Numbered from the stretch's first letter, positions 19,946 through 30,357 are shown. The stretch is 64,000 nt of DNA from an uncultured Clostridiaceae bacterium (GCA_948356915.1 CAOJCG010000001.1:1-64000); one strand, 5' to 3'. The notes: generated from the sequence alone by a model not told the origin. A program made the numbers and translations.

Positions 19946-20538
19946 TCATAATCCTCTAACGCTTTGTTCATTTTATCTCTTCCATCTACTCGTATTCCTT
20001 CTTTTAATCTATTAACATCTTCCTCTGGTAGGTATGTTGTTATTATTGCTGTTTTTTCTTTTAAAGTTTCTCTATCTTCCTCATTCAGTGAATATATTGC
20101 AATACATCCTTCTAGCTCTTTCAAAATATAATGTTCGTTACAAATTCCTTCCTCTTCTTTATAAAATAGCACTTCATCATTTCTAAATGTTACAATGTTC
20201 CAATCTTTATATATACTTTCTAAATCTTCTCTTGCTTTATTAACCATTACTTCACTAGCTATTTCTTTATTTACTACTATATGTTCACATTTCTTATAAT
20301 ACACTTTAAATATAAATACACAATTAGGCGATACCTTTTCATTTTCACTAATAGTTGTTACTAATTCTATGCTATTGCTTGTTATGTTATTTTTTATTTC
20401 ATTAGTACTATTTATAATCTCATTTCTATTTGATATTTTTTTATTCGCTTCCATATTATTATATATTGTAATTCCAGTTATTACTAATATTGCAAATACT
20501 ATAATTGCAATTATACTTATTATATAATATTTTTTCAT
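19942..20538 (-). CDS. Membrane-anchored hypothetical protein
   Basis: A 198-residue protein with an N-terminal membrane helix (about 4-26) and a hydrophilic extracellular part containing two cysteines in 'YYKKCEHIVV' and 'EGICNEHYI'. I recognise no family. It lacks CGG and uses host-like codons. Confidence 0.55.
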   Translation of the reverse strand: MKKYYIISIIAIIVFAILVITGITIYNNMEANKKISNRNEIINSTNEIKNNITSNSIELVTTISENEKVSPNCVFIFKVYYKKCEHIVVNKEIASEVMVNKAREDLESIYKDWNIVTFRNDEVLFYKEEEGICNEHYILKELEGCIAIYSLNEEDRETLKEKTAIITTYLPEEDVNRLKEGIRVDGRDKMNKALEDYE

Positions 20539-20757
20539 ACAATTACCTCTTTCATCTTTTGTTATAGTATGAGGTAATTTTGTTGAATTTATACATTTTC
20601 ATGATCTCTTATATTAATTTTGACATTGAAATTATTATGAATAAATTAAATTTTCCTACTCTTACTATTTATGATGTTTGGTATCTAATTTATGTTATTG
20701 TTAGTAATACTGTAAATTAATTATTGCTATTAAGTAGGTTTTATTACTCATAAATTT

Positions 20758-20786
20758 AGCCACTCTACTTTTTTAGTAGAGTGGCT
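20758..20786 (-). terminator. Terminator of the 20822 gene
   Basis: The stem AGCCACTCTACT with AGTAGAGTGGCT around a T-rich loop, just beyond the stop of the reverse-strand gene. Confidence 0.75.
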
Positions 20787-20821
20787 GTGCTATTCTATTT
20801 TAAATAGCATTTGTCCATAGA

Positions 20822-21331
20822 TCAGTATTCATCTGCTAGCCACAGCAAACCAAAAATGCACATTGCCACAAATGAAACGATTGACCACCAGAAGTATGAC
20901 ACATTATAAGGGTAAATACTTATCCCATCTGGTATAGTAACTTCTACTCCATTTTCTCCTTCATCGGTCAAAGTTTCCCTCAGTTTCATCAGTATGTTAG
21001 TTTTCTCCATCCGACTTGTGTCTTCTGGTACCTCTTCTAACTCCTTATATGCCTCTTTCATGTTTCTGTACCAATATCCTATATCGTTTTTGGGCTGATG
21101 AAGAAAAATTGATACTGTGCCTTCTGTTAAGCCGTGTGATTCTGCGTATGAGATTGCGATTCCCAATTCTTCTTTCGCCATCTCAATAGAATTTGCATCA
21201 GCAGATCTTTTTAGGTACTGCCCGCAGTTTTGGTCAAAAGATATAGCTTTTATCGTCCGAGCTATTCCCCAGCCACAAAATGCTAACACAGCAACGATTG
21301 TTAATACTACAAATGTGTAATTTCTTTTCAT
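20822..21331 (-). CDS. Membrane protein of unknown function, probably foreign, two unshifted CGG codons
   Basis: 169 residues from ATG 21331 (GGAGGTAGAG upstream). It has a hydrophobic helix near residues 6-28, a soluble middle, and a second helix near the C-terminus ('WWSIVSFVAMCIFGLLW'). It is less AT-rich than its neighbours, and CAG, CCC and CGG codons stand out. CGG at 21257-21259 and 21011-21013 are both in frame. A +1 shift at either leads to a stop (after two codons at the first), so they fit Arg only. An isolated gene with its own terminator. Family not recognised. Confidence 0.55.
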   Translation of the reverse strand: MKRNYTFVVLTIVAVLAFCGWGIARTIKAISFDQNCGQYLKRSADANSIEMAKEELGIAISYAESHGLTEGTVSIFLHQPKNDIGYWYRNMKEAYKELEEVPEDTSRMEKTNILMKLRETLTDEGENGVEVTIPDGISIYPYNVSYFWWSIVSFVAMCIFGLLWLADEY

Positions 21332-21429
21332 AGTCTCTACCTCCATTGATAGACTTAAGGACAATATTTAAGTTACATTAATATTATAACAATTTTACAT
21401 AAAATTGTCAATATTTAATTTAAATTTTC

Positions 21430-21942
21430 CTACTCTTCTGCTATATATGGTAAATTTCTATAAAATTCTTTATCATCTAACCCATAGCCTATAACAAATT
21501 TGTCTGGAACTTGAAAACCTACATAGTCTACTTTTACATCGTATTGTCTTCTTTCTGGTTTGTCTAATAATGTACATATTTTTATACTTGCAGGATTTTT
21601 CTGTTTTAGGTGCTTAATTAAATAGCTTAATGTTCTTCCAGTGTCTATAATATCTTCCACTATTAGTAAGTTTTCCCCTTCTAATACCTCTGGTAAGTCT
21701 AGTTTTAAGTTTATTTTTCCTGAACTAATTTTTTCACCCATATAACTTGAAACTTGCATAAATTCTAATTTTAGCTTTTTGTTCATTTTCTTTGCTAAAT
21801 CTACTGTAAACATTGTTGAACCTTTTAAAATACATACTAAGGTTAATTCTTTTCCTTCATAGTCTTTTTCAATTTGTTTTGCTAACTCATAAATTCTGTT
21901 TTGTAATGTTTGTTCGTCAATTAGTACTTTAAATTCTTCCAT
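21430..21942 (-). CDS. hpt: Hypoxanthine phosphoribosyltransferase
   Basis: A purine salvage enzyme of 170 residues converting hypoxanthine or guanine with PRPP to IMP or GMP. The PRPP loop is 'LLIVEDIIDTGRTLSYLI', and 'LVCILKGSTMFTVDLA' is the first conserved loop. The start has AAAGGAGTAATT upstream. Single gene. Confidence 0.92.
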   Translation of the reverse strand: MEEFKVLIDEQTLQNRIYELAKQIEKDYEGKELTLVCILKGSTMFTVDLAKKMNKKLKLEFMQVSSYMGEKISSGKINLKLDLPEVLEGENLLIVEDIIDTGRTLSYLIKHLKQKNPASIKICTLLDKPERRQYDVKVDYVGFQVPDKFVIGYGLDDKEFYRNLPYIAEE

Positions 21943-22213
21943 CTAATTACTCCTTTTTAATAAGAGTATAACATATCAAAATTTTATATTCAATTAAAAT
22001 TTATAAAAATTAATTAACAAAATTACTAGTTAATGTTTTTTTATATATATCTTCGAAAAAATTGCTATAACAAATGTAGTGACCATTTTAAATTAATTTT
22101 TACTATGCACCATGAAAGCTATTTTACCACACAAATTGCTAAATGCATCACTCCCCACAATATGGAATATATTGCAAAAGTCAATTCTTCCTATAATATA
22201 ACAAAAGGAGTGT

Positions 22214-22245
22214 CCCCAGCGTTCCGATTTCGGAACGCTAAGGAC
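22214..22245 (-). terminator. Hairpin downstream of the P-type ATPase
   Basis: The palindrome AGCGTTCCGATTTCGGAACGCT lies just after the stop at 22251, within a GTCCC-rich intergenic repeat. Confidence 0.5.
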
Positions 22246-22250
22246 CGTCC

Positions 22251-24868
22251 CTAGCGTGCTTTTTGGTATATTATTTTTCCGAATTTTATTTCTTCGAATT
22301 TCTTTTGTAGTTCCATTATTACAAGTGGTATTATTGAAATTCCTATTGTGTACATCCATTGAGTGCTATTTAATGGTACTAGTTTAAATACTTCTGCTAT
22401 TTGTGGTACTACTACTACTATTATTTGCATTAGTGTTCCTAATATAAATGCTCCTATTAAATACTTATTTTCAAGTATTCCGAACTTTGAATATTGATTC
22501 TTCACTTTTTATGTTGAAGCTGTGGACAAGTTCTAACATTCCTAAGGCTACAAATGCCATTGTTCTTGCAACTTCTATTCCATATAGTTTATTTCCTATA
22601 CTAAATGCAAATAGTGTTAACATTCCTAGCATTGTTCCTTCTAAAAATATTTTACTCCATAAACCATCTGCAAATATTCCTTTTTTGCTGTCTCGTGGCT
22701 TTCTGTTCATTATGTCTTTATCTTCTGGTTCTAAGCCTAAAGCTATTGCTGGTAGTGAATCTGTTACTAAGTTTATCCATAGTAGTTGTATTGCTAAAAG
22801 TGGAGATTTTAAGCCTAACAGTAACCCTACAAATATTGTTACTATTTCTCCTATATTTGTTGAAATTAGGAAGTGTATTGCTTTTCGTATGTTATCATAT
22901 ATGTTTCTTCCTTGTTTTACCGCTTCTACTATGCTCGCAAAGTTATCATCTGCTAAAACCATATCTGCTGCGTTTTTAGCTACATCTGTTCCATTTTGAC
23001 CCATTGCTACGCCTATATTTGCAATTTTTAATGCTGGACTATCATTTACTCCATCTCCTGTCATTGCTACTACTGCTCCTGTACTTTGGAAGGCTTTTAC
23101 TATTCTTACTTTATCTTCTGGCGAAACCCTTGCAAATACTGAGTATTTCATTATATCTTTCTCTAATATATTTTGAGGTATTTTTGATAGTTCTTCCCCT
23201 GTTATTGCTAGGTCATATTTTCTTAATATCCCTAAATCTTTTGCTATCGCTTTTGCGGTTGATATATGATCTCCTGTTATCATTACCGTTTTTATTCCAG
23301 CCCTCAAACATGTTTCTACTGCTTCTTTTACACCTTCTCTCGGTGGGTCAATCATTCCTATTAAGCCTATGAATGTTAGGTCTTCTTCTGTTATTTCTTT
23401 AATATTGTTTGAGCTTTTATATGTTACCGCTATTACTCTTAATGCTTTATCTGCCATTTTGTCATTAGCGTTTTCAATTTTTTGCAATATATCCATGGAA
23501 ATTGGTATTTCTTTATTTCCATCAAAGTATTTATTACATTTCTTTAGTAGAATATCTGGTGCTCCTTTTGTTATTCCTATATAACCATTATTAGTTTTAT
23601 GTATTGTTGTCATCATTTTTCTTGTAGAATCAAATGGTATGTCTTTTACCCTTTGTTTTACTTTATATAATTCTTCCTTATTTATATTTTTAGCAATTGC
23701 TGCATTTACTATTGCTACTTCTGTTGGTTCTCCGAATGGCTTCTTTTTTTCCTCCATTTTCTTCTATGTGTGAGTCTGTACACATTGAGCCATATTCTAG
23801 CAATAAATTTTCTGTGCCTCCTAATGTATACATTTTTACTACTTGCATTTTATTTTGTGTTAGTGTTCCTGTTTTATCTGAACATATTACTCTTGCTCCA
23901 CCTAAGGTTTCTACTGCTGGCAGTTTTCTTATTATACTATTTTTCTTTGCCATTTTTGTAACACCTATTGATAGTACAATAGTAACTATTGCGGGCAATC
24001 CTTCTGGTATTGCTGCTACTGCTAGACCTACTGATGTCATAAACATTTCTACTGGAGGAATTTTCTTAAATATTCCTATTACAAATATAGCTACACAAAT
24101 TGCTAAACATGCTATTCCTAACGTTTTCCCTACTTCTGCTAGTTTCTTTTGAATAGGAGTTTCGGGTGCTTCATCTTTTAATATCATTCCTGCTATTTTT
24201 CCTACTTTTGTATTCATTCCTGTTTCGGTAACTAACGCTTCTCCATGCCCATTTACTACTATGCATGATGAAAATAGCATATTTACCATATCTCCTATTG
24301 GTACCTTCTCTCCTAAAATTACCTTTTCATCTTTAAGTACTGGCACTGTTTCTCCTGTTAAGCTTGATTCTTCTACTTTTAAATTAGAACTTTTTATTAG
24401 CCTTGCATCTGCTGGTACATAATTTCCTGCTTCTAAAATTATAATGTCTCCTGGAACTACTTCTTCTGATTTTATATTAATTATTTTTCCATTTCTCTTT
24501 ACTTTTGCTGTTGGTGCTGTCATCGTTTTTAATGCCTCTAAAGACTTTTCTGCTTTTGCTTCTTGCACAACTCCCATCACCGCATTTAATATAACTATGC
24601 CAATGATAATTGCCGAGTCTATGTAATCTCCACTTCCATCTAATTTACTGACTACTGCTGATATTATTGAAGCTATTATTAGAATTATAATCATAAAGTC
24701 ATTAAATTGTTTTAAAAATTTTATGAATATACTTTCTTTTTTTGTATCTGCCAGTTTATTTTCTCCAAAGTGTTTGTGTCTTTCTTCTACTTCCTTTTCA
24801 TCAAGCCCTGTTTGGACGTTTGTCCTAAAGTTTACCTCTACTTCACTTACAGCTTTAGTATGCCACAT
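22251..24868 (-). CDS. Calcium-type P-type ATPase, joined through two CGG +1 shifts
   Basis: A P2-type cation pump of about 871 residues once three frames are joined. Frame 1 holds 'SLTGETVPVL' and the phosphorylation site 'CSDKTGTLTQNKM'. CGG at 23732-23734 (codon 379) is skipped to Gly379 in 'IGEPTEVAIV', the start of the nucleotide-binding domain. Frame 2 (417 codons) holds 'MITGDHISTAKAIA' and 'AMTGDGVNDSPALK'. CGG at 22480-22482 is skipped to Gly796 in 'GILENKYLIGAF', after which the last helices follow. Without the shifts neither nucleotide binding nor the membrane domain would be made. Confidence 0.94.
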
Positions 24869-24978
24869 TTTTTTTCACTCTCCTTTGTTTTTTCTTTATA
24901 TAATATATGTGGTTGTCCAGCAAATTATGCTAAAAAGAAAAAAGACTTACTACAATTGTAGTTAAGCCTTTTCCTTTT

Positions 24979-25410
24979 CTATTTAAGTGCATCAGTTACA
25001 TTTATCTCACTTATGATGTAATCATAAAATCCATCATCAATGTCTTCGCCGTTTGCTTTGTCTTCCTCTAGCCAATCTAAGTTAGCTAATAACAGTTCTT
25101 TATACATTTCTTTTATTTCTTGCTCTGAAGCAGTTTCCAAGTAGTCCAGTGCCTTATTAAATGGCTCTATTTGAAGTTCGTATACTTCTTCTGAGATAAT
25201 TCCCTCATCTAGCCAATTTTTTTCATCTGTTAGACATTTCCATAAAAGTTCTTCACACTTTTCTTTTGTTGATAATTCGTGTTCGTCACAAAAACAACAA
25301 TAATTTTCTTCGGCAACAATTCTTGCCTCCTTTTGAGGTATTTTCTCTATTGATGTCATACCTAATTCCATTACTGCTAAAATTGCAAAAAACAACCGTG
25401 CTCCTATCAT
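24979..25410 (-). CDS. Small acidic secreted or anchored protein, possibly foreign, unshifted CGG
   Basis: 143 residues with an N-terminal hydrophobic stretch ('LFFAILAVMELGM') and an acidic helical body including 'ENYCCFCDEHE'. Codon 5 is CGG (25396-25398). The +1 reading stops after six residues, so only Arg preserves the frame. It has its own ribosome binding site and sits alone between the ATPase and the serS leader. No family recognised. Confidence 0.5.
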   Translation of the reverse strand: MIGARLFFAILAVMELGMTSIEKIPQKEARIVAEENYCCFCDEHELSTKEKCEELLWKCLTDEKNWLDEGIISEEVYELQIEPFNKALDYLETASEQEIKEMYKELLLANLDWLEEDKANGEDIDDGFYDYIISEINVTDALK

Positions 25411-25699
25411 TTTTCTTGTACCTCCATATTATAAATTTTTATTTCTATAATTATTATACCACTTTATACTATATTTGTACAGCATTTTTTATTTTCCTAT
25501 AAACATTTGCACATATATCTTTCCATATTTTGAGCCTTTTACTACTCCTTAATTATTCTTAATAAAGTTTATTATAATTAGAATGTGTGGTATTCCACAA
25601 ATAATTTTTTAACTATTTTTTAATATTTCCTGTTGTATTTTTATTATTTATGTGTTAAACTACTAATAATAAATAGCTATAATAAAAGATTAGTACTAA
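25411..25699. other. Intergenic region before the T-box
   Basis: Very AT-rich, no gene. It should contain the serS leader promoter. I do not see an unambiguous -35/-10 pair. Confidence 0.4.
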
Positions 25700-25925
25700 T
25701 TTTTAAGTTTTATAAAGAGAGCCTTCGGTTGGTGGAAGAGAGGTTAAAACAAATTAGGAATCTACTTTTATTGCTTTTCGTTTAAAAAGCGAAACCGAGT
25801 TATGCTAGGTTATAAGCATTTTAGAGATTATTTTAGATTTTATAAAAATGTAAAATAAATTAAGGTGGCACCGCGAAAAATATTCGCCCTTATGCTTTTA
25901 TTTAGCATAGGGGCTTTTGTTTTTT
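25700..25925 (+). promoter_or_regulatory. T-box riboswitch controlling serS
   Basis: The leader has the conserved T-box core AAGGTGGCACCGCG (25862-25875), which pairs with the tRNA acceptor end. It is followed by a terminator hairpin GCCCTTATGC...GCATAGGGGC and a T run (25885-25925). Stem I lies around 25715-25810. A possible serine specifier is TCT at 25761-25763, a low-confidence assignment. Uncharged tRNA-Ser should favour antitermination. Confidence 0.88.
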
Positions 25926-26100
25926 ATTATAATGTAGGAACAAAAGTGGATTCGTCACATGGTTCGCCCTTTAGTAGCGACCCCTACAACGTAGAATGTA
26001 TTCCCAAAAGGGACAGATACCCCAAAAGGATTTTCCAGTCGTTCGAAGCAAAGCGAGTTACGAATGGAATATGCCGTAGCAACGTCCCCAATGGGAATTA
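25926..26100. repeat. Repeat-rich insert between T-box terminator and serS start
   Basis: About 175 bases separate the terminator from the serS ribosome binding site. They contain TTCGTCACATGGTTCGCCC, ACCCCTACAACGTAGAATG and AAAAGGGACAG words typical of intergenic repeats in this genome. It would be part of the mRNA leader after antitermination. Confidence 0.5.
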
Positions 26101-26112
26101 AGGAGGTAAATT

Positions 26113-27396
26113 ATGATTGATATTAAATTTTTAAGAGAAAACCCAGATGTGGTTAAAGAAAACATCAAAAAGAAATTTCAAGACCATAAACTTGTTTTAG
26201 TTGATGAGGTTATTGAGCTTGATTCTAAAAATAGAGAGGCTAAGTTAAAAGGCGATGAACTTCGCTCTAAACGTAATTCTTTAAGTTCTGAAATTGGTAA
26301 TTTAATGAGACAAGGTAAAAAAGATGAAGCTGAAGCTATTAAGCTAGAAGTAAAGAAAATTAATGATGAATTAGTTGAAAATGAAAAGCTAGAAGCTGAA
26401 TACGAAGCTGGGGTTGTAGAAAGAATGATGAAAATTCCTAACATTATTCACGATTCTGTTCCTATTGGTAAAGATGATAGCCAAAATGTTGAAATAAAAA
26501 AATATGGTGAACCTACAGTTCCAAATTATGAAATTCCTTTTCATGGAGAGATTTTAGAAAAACTTGGTGGAATTGATTTAGATTCTGCTCGTAGAGTTGC
26601 GGGAAATGGTTTCTATTATTTAATGGGAGATGTTGCACGTCTTCATTCTGCTGTTTTAACATATGCTAGAGATTTTATGATTGATAAAGGCTTTACTTAT
26701 TGTATTCCACCTTATATGATAAGAGCTGATGTCGTAACTGGTGTTATGAGCTTTGAAGAAATGGATGCTATGATGTATAAAATAGAAGGCGAAGATTTAT
26801 ACCTAATTGGTACTTCTGAACATTCTATGATTGGTAAGTTTAAAGGTCAATTATTAAATAAAGAAAACATGCCTTATACTATGACTTCTTATTCTCCATG
26901 CTTTAGAAAAGAAAAAGGTGCACATGGTTTAGAAGAACGTGGTATTTATAGAATACATCAATTTGAAAAACAAGAAATGATAGTTGTTTGTGAACCTGAA
27001 GATAGCTGGAAATGGTATGATAAAATGTGGAACTATACTGTTGAATTATTTGAAAGTATGGGGGTTCCTGTTCGTACTTTAGAGTGTTGTAGCGGTGACT
27101 TAGCAGACTTAAAGGCTAAAAGTTGTGATGTTGAAGCTTGGAGCCCAAGGCAGAAAAAATACTTTGAAGTTGGAAGCTGTTCTAACTTAACTGATGCACA
27201 AGCACGTAGGCTTGGTATCCGTATTAAAGGTGAAAAGGGAAACTATTATGCACATACATTAAATAATACAGTAGTTGCCCCACCTAGAATGTTAATTGCT
27301 ATTTTGGAAAATAATTATCAAGAGGATGGAAGTGTAATTATTCCAGAAGTTTTAAGACCTTATATGGGTGGAACTGAAAGAATAACAATAAAATAA
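26113..27396 (+). CDS. serS: Seryl-tRNA synthetase
   Basis: A class II synthetase of 427 residues. It has an N-terminal coiled-coil tRNA arm (about 30-105), motif 2 in 'CFRKEKGAHGLEERGIYRIHQ' (short of the full motif), and motif 3 in 'NNTVVAPPRMLIAILENN'. It charges tRNA-Ser. AAGGAGGT precedes ATG 26113. It is controlled by the upstream T-box. CGG occurs only out of frame (GCG GGA, AGC GGT). Confidence 0.96.
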   Translation: MIDIKFLRENPDVVKENIKKKFQDHKLVLVDEVIELDSKNREAKLKGDELRSKRNSLSSEIGNLMRQGKKDEAEAIKLEVKKINDELVENEKLEAEYEAGVVERMMKIPNIIHDSVPIGKDDSQNVEIKKYGEPTVPNYEIPFHGEILEKLGGIDLDSARRVAGNGFYYLMGDVARLHSAVLTYARDFMIDKGFTYCIPPYMIRADVVTGVMSFEEMDAMMYKIEGEDLYLIGTSEHSMIGKFKGQLLNKENMPYTMTSYSPCFRKEKGAHGLEERGIYRIHQFEKQEMIVVCEPEDSWKWYDKMWNYTVELFESMGVPVRTLECCSGDLADLKAKSCDVEAWSPRQKKYFEVGSCSNLTDAQARRLGIRIKGEKGNYYAHTLNNTVVAPPRMLIAILENNYQEDGSVIIPEVLRPYMGGTERITIK

Positions 27397-27429
27397 TTTA
27401 TTACAATTCACCATTAAAATATTTTTATG

Positions 27430-27540
27430 ATGTAGGGGCGATTAGCAATCGCCCGCTCTATGTACACATAGCTAAAATACTTGTTATTTTAAACTTATTT
27501 TATAAAAGTGGCGCGCGATTGCTAATCGCCCCTACATTTG
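27430..27540. repeat. Intergenic palindromic element
   Basis: TGTAGGGGCGATTAGCAATC at the left and its inverted copy GATTGCTAATCGCCCCTACA at the right bound about 110 bases. A second member is at 19038-19140. A REP/MITE-like unit. Confidence 0.75.
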
Positions 27541-27584
27541 TTTTTAATAATATGTAAATTTTAAAAAAAGTGAGGAGCTTAAAT

Positions 27585-28178
27585 ATGTTAATAAAAAACC
27601 CTGAATTTAAAATATCTGCAGTATCACCTAATCAATACCCTGATGATAATTTGCCACAAGTTGTTTTAGTTGGTAAGTCTAATGTTGGTAAGTCTTCTTT
27701 TATTAATACTATGGTTAATAGAAAAAAACTTGCTAGAACTAGTAGTGAGCCTGGTAAAACTAGGCAAATTAATTTCTATAATATGGATAATAAATTTTAT
27801 TTTGTTGATTTGCCTGGTTATGGTTATAGTAAAATGTCTAAAGCTGAACAAGCTAAAGTTGGCACTTTTATAGAACAATATTTAAATACTAGTAAAAATA
27901 TCGCTTTAATTGTATTTCTAATTGATATTAGGCATAACCCTTCTGAAAATGATAGGCTTATGTATAGGTATATAATTGATTCAGAAAGACCATGCATTAT
28001 AATTACAAGTAAAGCTGATAAAATTGCTGTTACTAAAGTTGATAATCAGGTAAAAGAACTACAAGAACAATTAAACCCTTTAAAAGATTTAACCTTTATA
28101 CCTTTTTCATCTGAAAGAAGAATTTATACTGAAAATGCTTGGAAAGAAATTGAAAAATTTATAAAAATAGAAGAATAG
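27585..28178 (+). CDS. engB: Ribosome biogenesis GTPase YsxC/EngB
   Basis: 197 residues with the G1 loop 'GKSNVGKSSF', G2/G3 'GKTRQINFYN' and 'DLPGYGYSK', and G4 'TSKADK'. This TrmE-Era-EngA-like GTPase is needed for 50S subunit assembly. ATG 27585 has GAGGAG upstream, so it is preferred to GTG 27570. It ends with a clear terminator at 28165-28203. Confidence 0.95.
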   Translation: MLIKNPEFKISAVSPNQYPDDNLPQVVLVGKSNVGKSSFINTMVNRKKLARTSSEPGKTRQINFYNMDNKFYFVDLPGYGYSKMSKAEQAKVGTFIEQYLNTSKNIALIVFLIDIRHNPSENDRLMYRYIIDSERPCIIITSKADKIAVTKVDNQVKELQEQLNPLKDLTFIPFSSERRIYTENAWKEIEKFIKIEE

Positions 28179-28203
28179 AAATGCCTCTATTCTTCTATTT
28201 TTA
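28165..28203 (+). terminator. engB terminator
   Basis: The stem AAAATAGAAGAATAG with CTATTCTTCTATTTT overlaps the stop region and ends in a T run. Confidence 0.8.
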
Positions 28204-28321
28204 TATTCTATATTATTATAATTAGCAAATTTCCAATGATTTATTTTTGCTATAATTTATAATACTAATTATTTAGAAATTAATAAATTATTTCTAAAGT
28301 CAAAAAATTTTTGTATTTTGC

Positions 28322-28350
28322 TTGATTTTATGTTAATTGTAGTGTATAAT
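28322..28350 (+). promoter_or_regulatory. Promoter of the 28419 gene
   Basis: TTGATT (28322-28327) and TATAAT (28345-28350) are separated by 17 bases. Confidence 0.65.
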
Positions 28351-28418
28351 ATAGTTATACCGTTTTAAATAAGTATTATATATAATTATATCTTACATTA
28401 AACAGGAGGGCTTATATT

Positions 28419-29138
28419 ATGGCAAAATTTAATATGAAAGATTATGAAGATTATATGAAGGAGGAAGAAAGACAGGACCGGTTGCAAGAAGAGTTAGAAT
28501 ATCAGCAGCATGAGGATGATTCTGATTCTGATGCAATTTGGCGTGATTATCAGAGAAAGCAGGAAAGGCAGGCATTCGAAGATTATGAAGATGATGACTG
28601 CTACTATCCTGAATGTGACGACTACTGGGATTACGATGATATGGAAGCAGCCTACGACCCTTATGGTGATTTATTGGATGATGATGTTCCTGATGAGTGG
28701 GATGGTTGCTACCGCCCCACAGCAGAAGACCTGTATGATATGTACGCAAACGCCTGCGAAGAATTATTGGGTGGTGATCCGGATGTGGAAGATGATTTAG
28801 ATGATCTGATTGCTTCTGAAAACATTAAATTTGAAGTAAATCCTGAAAAACTTCGTATCAGCAGGAAAGCAGTTTCAAGGAATCGACATCATGCTTCTAA
28901 AAGGGCAAAGAAGAAAGCTAAAAAATCTGCTGAAATCTTGGAGGCTAAATTTTGGAAGCTTTGCACTGATCTTACCAGCTACAAAGAAGCTAATTATTGG
29001 CGTTTAAATCCTGAAACAACAGAAAAAGATGTATTTATAGAGGATAAATATCTCAGACCTAACGAAATGTACCGATTGTACCATGCTGAAAAAGCAGCTA
29101 CCAAAAAGGCTAACCGGGTTAAAACAGAAACTGCATAA
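28419..29138 (+). CDS. Acidic protein of unknown function, probably foreign, two unshifted CGG codons
   Basis: 239 residues with an extremely acidic N-terminal half (many Asp/Glu and Tyr) and a basic C-terminal third ('RNRHHASKRAKKKAKKSAE'). Base composition and codon use (frequent CAG, GAC, CCT) differ from the neighbours and suggest transfer. In-frame CGG occurs at 28479-28481 and 29115-29117. A shift at the first would end after five residues. Good ribosome binding site (AGGAGGG), own promoter and own terminator. No family recognised. Confidence 0.6.
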   Translation: MAKFNMKDYEDYMKEEERQDRLQEELEYQQHEDDSDSDAIWRDYQRKQERQAFEDYEDDDCYYPECDDYWDYDDMEAAYDPYGDLLDDDVPDEWDGCYRPTAEDLYDMYANACEELLGGDPDVEDDLDDLIASENIKFEVNPEKLRISRKAVSRNRHHASKRAKKKAKKSAEILEAKFWKLCTDLTSYKEANYWRLNPETTEKDVFIEDKYLRPNEMYRLYHAEKAATKKANRVKTETA

Positions 29139-29144
29139 TCTGAC

Positions 29145-29186
29145 AAAAAACAAGAAAGAGAGGCTGTCCTCTCTTTCTTGTTTTTT
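29145..29186 (+). terminator. Terminator of the 28419 gene
   Basis: The perfect stem AAAAAACAAGAAAGAGAGG with its complement and a T run. Confidence 0.9.
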
Positions 29187-29189
29187 GTC

Positions 29190-29250
29190 TTCTTAGGAAA
29201 GTCATCCACGACAGCGGTGAGTTTCCTAAGAAGATCGTTACGGAAAAATA
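29190..29250. repeat. Intergenic motif TCTTAGGAAAGTCATC
   Basis: TCTTAGGAAA pairs with TTTCCTAAGA, and AAGATCGTTA follows. A related sequence (TCTTAAGAAAGTCATCAACG, TTTCTTTAGAAGATGGTTA) occurs at 32582-32640. The likely role is a structured RNA or a mobile repeat. Confidence 0.4.
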
Positions 29251-30303
29251 AAATTTTTAAATTTTAAGTCTACTATGTCATAGGTTCTTTCATAATCTTT
29301 AGTATCAGAATAAGCCTTATATACCTCTGATTTATTTTTTTTCAAAAAATTAATTATCTGGTATACATCTATCCAAATTTGATTTACTCCTTCTTTTTGC
29401 GATTCATCAAAAATTAACTGCATTCCAAAATGAAGGTGTGGAACATTTATATTATTTACATTTTCTTTTGCAGAATATCCTGTCATTCCTAAATATCCTA
29501 TTACATCTCCTGCTTTAACAACTTTTCCCTCACACATATCTTTTGCATATGGATGATCTTTTCTTAAATGTGCATAGTAATAATATCTTTTTCCATCAAA
29601 GCTTCTTATTCCTACCCTCCAACCACCATATTGATTCCATCCGACATGCCTCTACTATCCCACTTTCTACTGCAATAATTGGTGTTCCTATTTGCCCCAT
29701 TAAATCATTTCCTAAGTGAACCCTTTTATATCCATATGATCTACTATTTCCAAAATCATCATAATGGCTAAAACCATAATTTTTTGCAATTGGCAGAAAT
29801 GCCTTTATTCCATACTTCTTCTTAAAAACCTTTTCATTATTTTCAAATTCTTGTATTTCATATTCCCCTATGAATTCCTCTAATATTGCGGTGTATGCTT
29901 CTATATAGTAATCATATAATTCATGATTGCTAACTATATTTTCAATCTTCTCTCCTTGTTTTAGCTTTTCTACTAAACTATCTAGGTCTGATTGCTTAAA
30001 AGATTTAAAATTCCCCCCATATTTAGTAGCTAAACATGAAATAAGTTCTATCCAATTGAGCTTTACTTTTTCTTCTTTATTATGAGAATTAATATCTAAC
30101 TTTGCTGTTTTTTCCATAACTTCTAATGGTACATTGTAATCTACCCATTTAATATATTTCTTTTCTTCTACTACTGAATTTGACTCAGTTTCTATTGCTT
30201 GCTTAAGTTCTTTTATTAATGTAAAGGAAATAGTAGTTACTACCATAATAGTAATTATTCCAATAATATATATTTTGTTAACCTTAATTGCTTTTAATAC
30301 CAA
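29238..30303 (-). CDS. M23-family peptidase, joined through a CGG +1 shift
   Basis: A membrane-anchored cell-wall endopeptidase of the lysostaphin fold, with one N-terminal helix. The zinc ligands 'HLGNDLMG' (H-x3-D) lie in the first frame. The frame then meets CGG (29641-29643) after 'SGIVEAC'. Reading GGA from 29642 gives 'GWNQYGGWRVGIRS', then 'YYYYAHLRKDH' and the terminal 'HLHFG' ligand in the second frame. Zinc binding therefore needs both frames, about 354 residues from a TTG at 30303 (GAGGTG upstream). An ATG at 30357 is possible. Confidence 0.9.
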
Positions 30304-30357
30304 TTTTTTCACCTCGTAAATATGCTTATATTTATATATATTATAAATATAGGTCAT

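Noticed and set aside
22448..24152. Hydrophobic forward-strand ORFs across the P-type ATPase
   Set aside because: Antisense shadows of membrane-helix codons, with no start signals.
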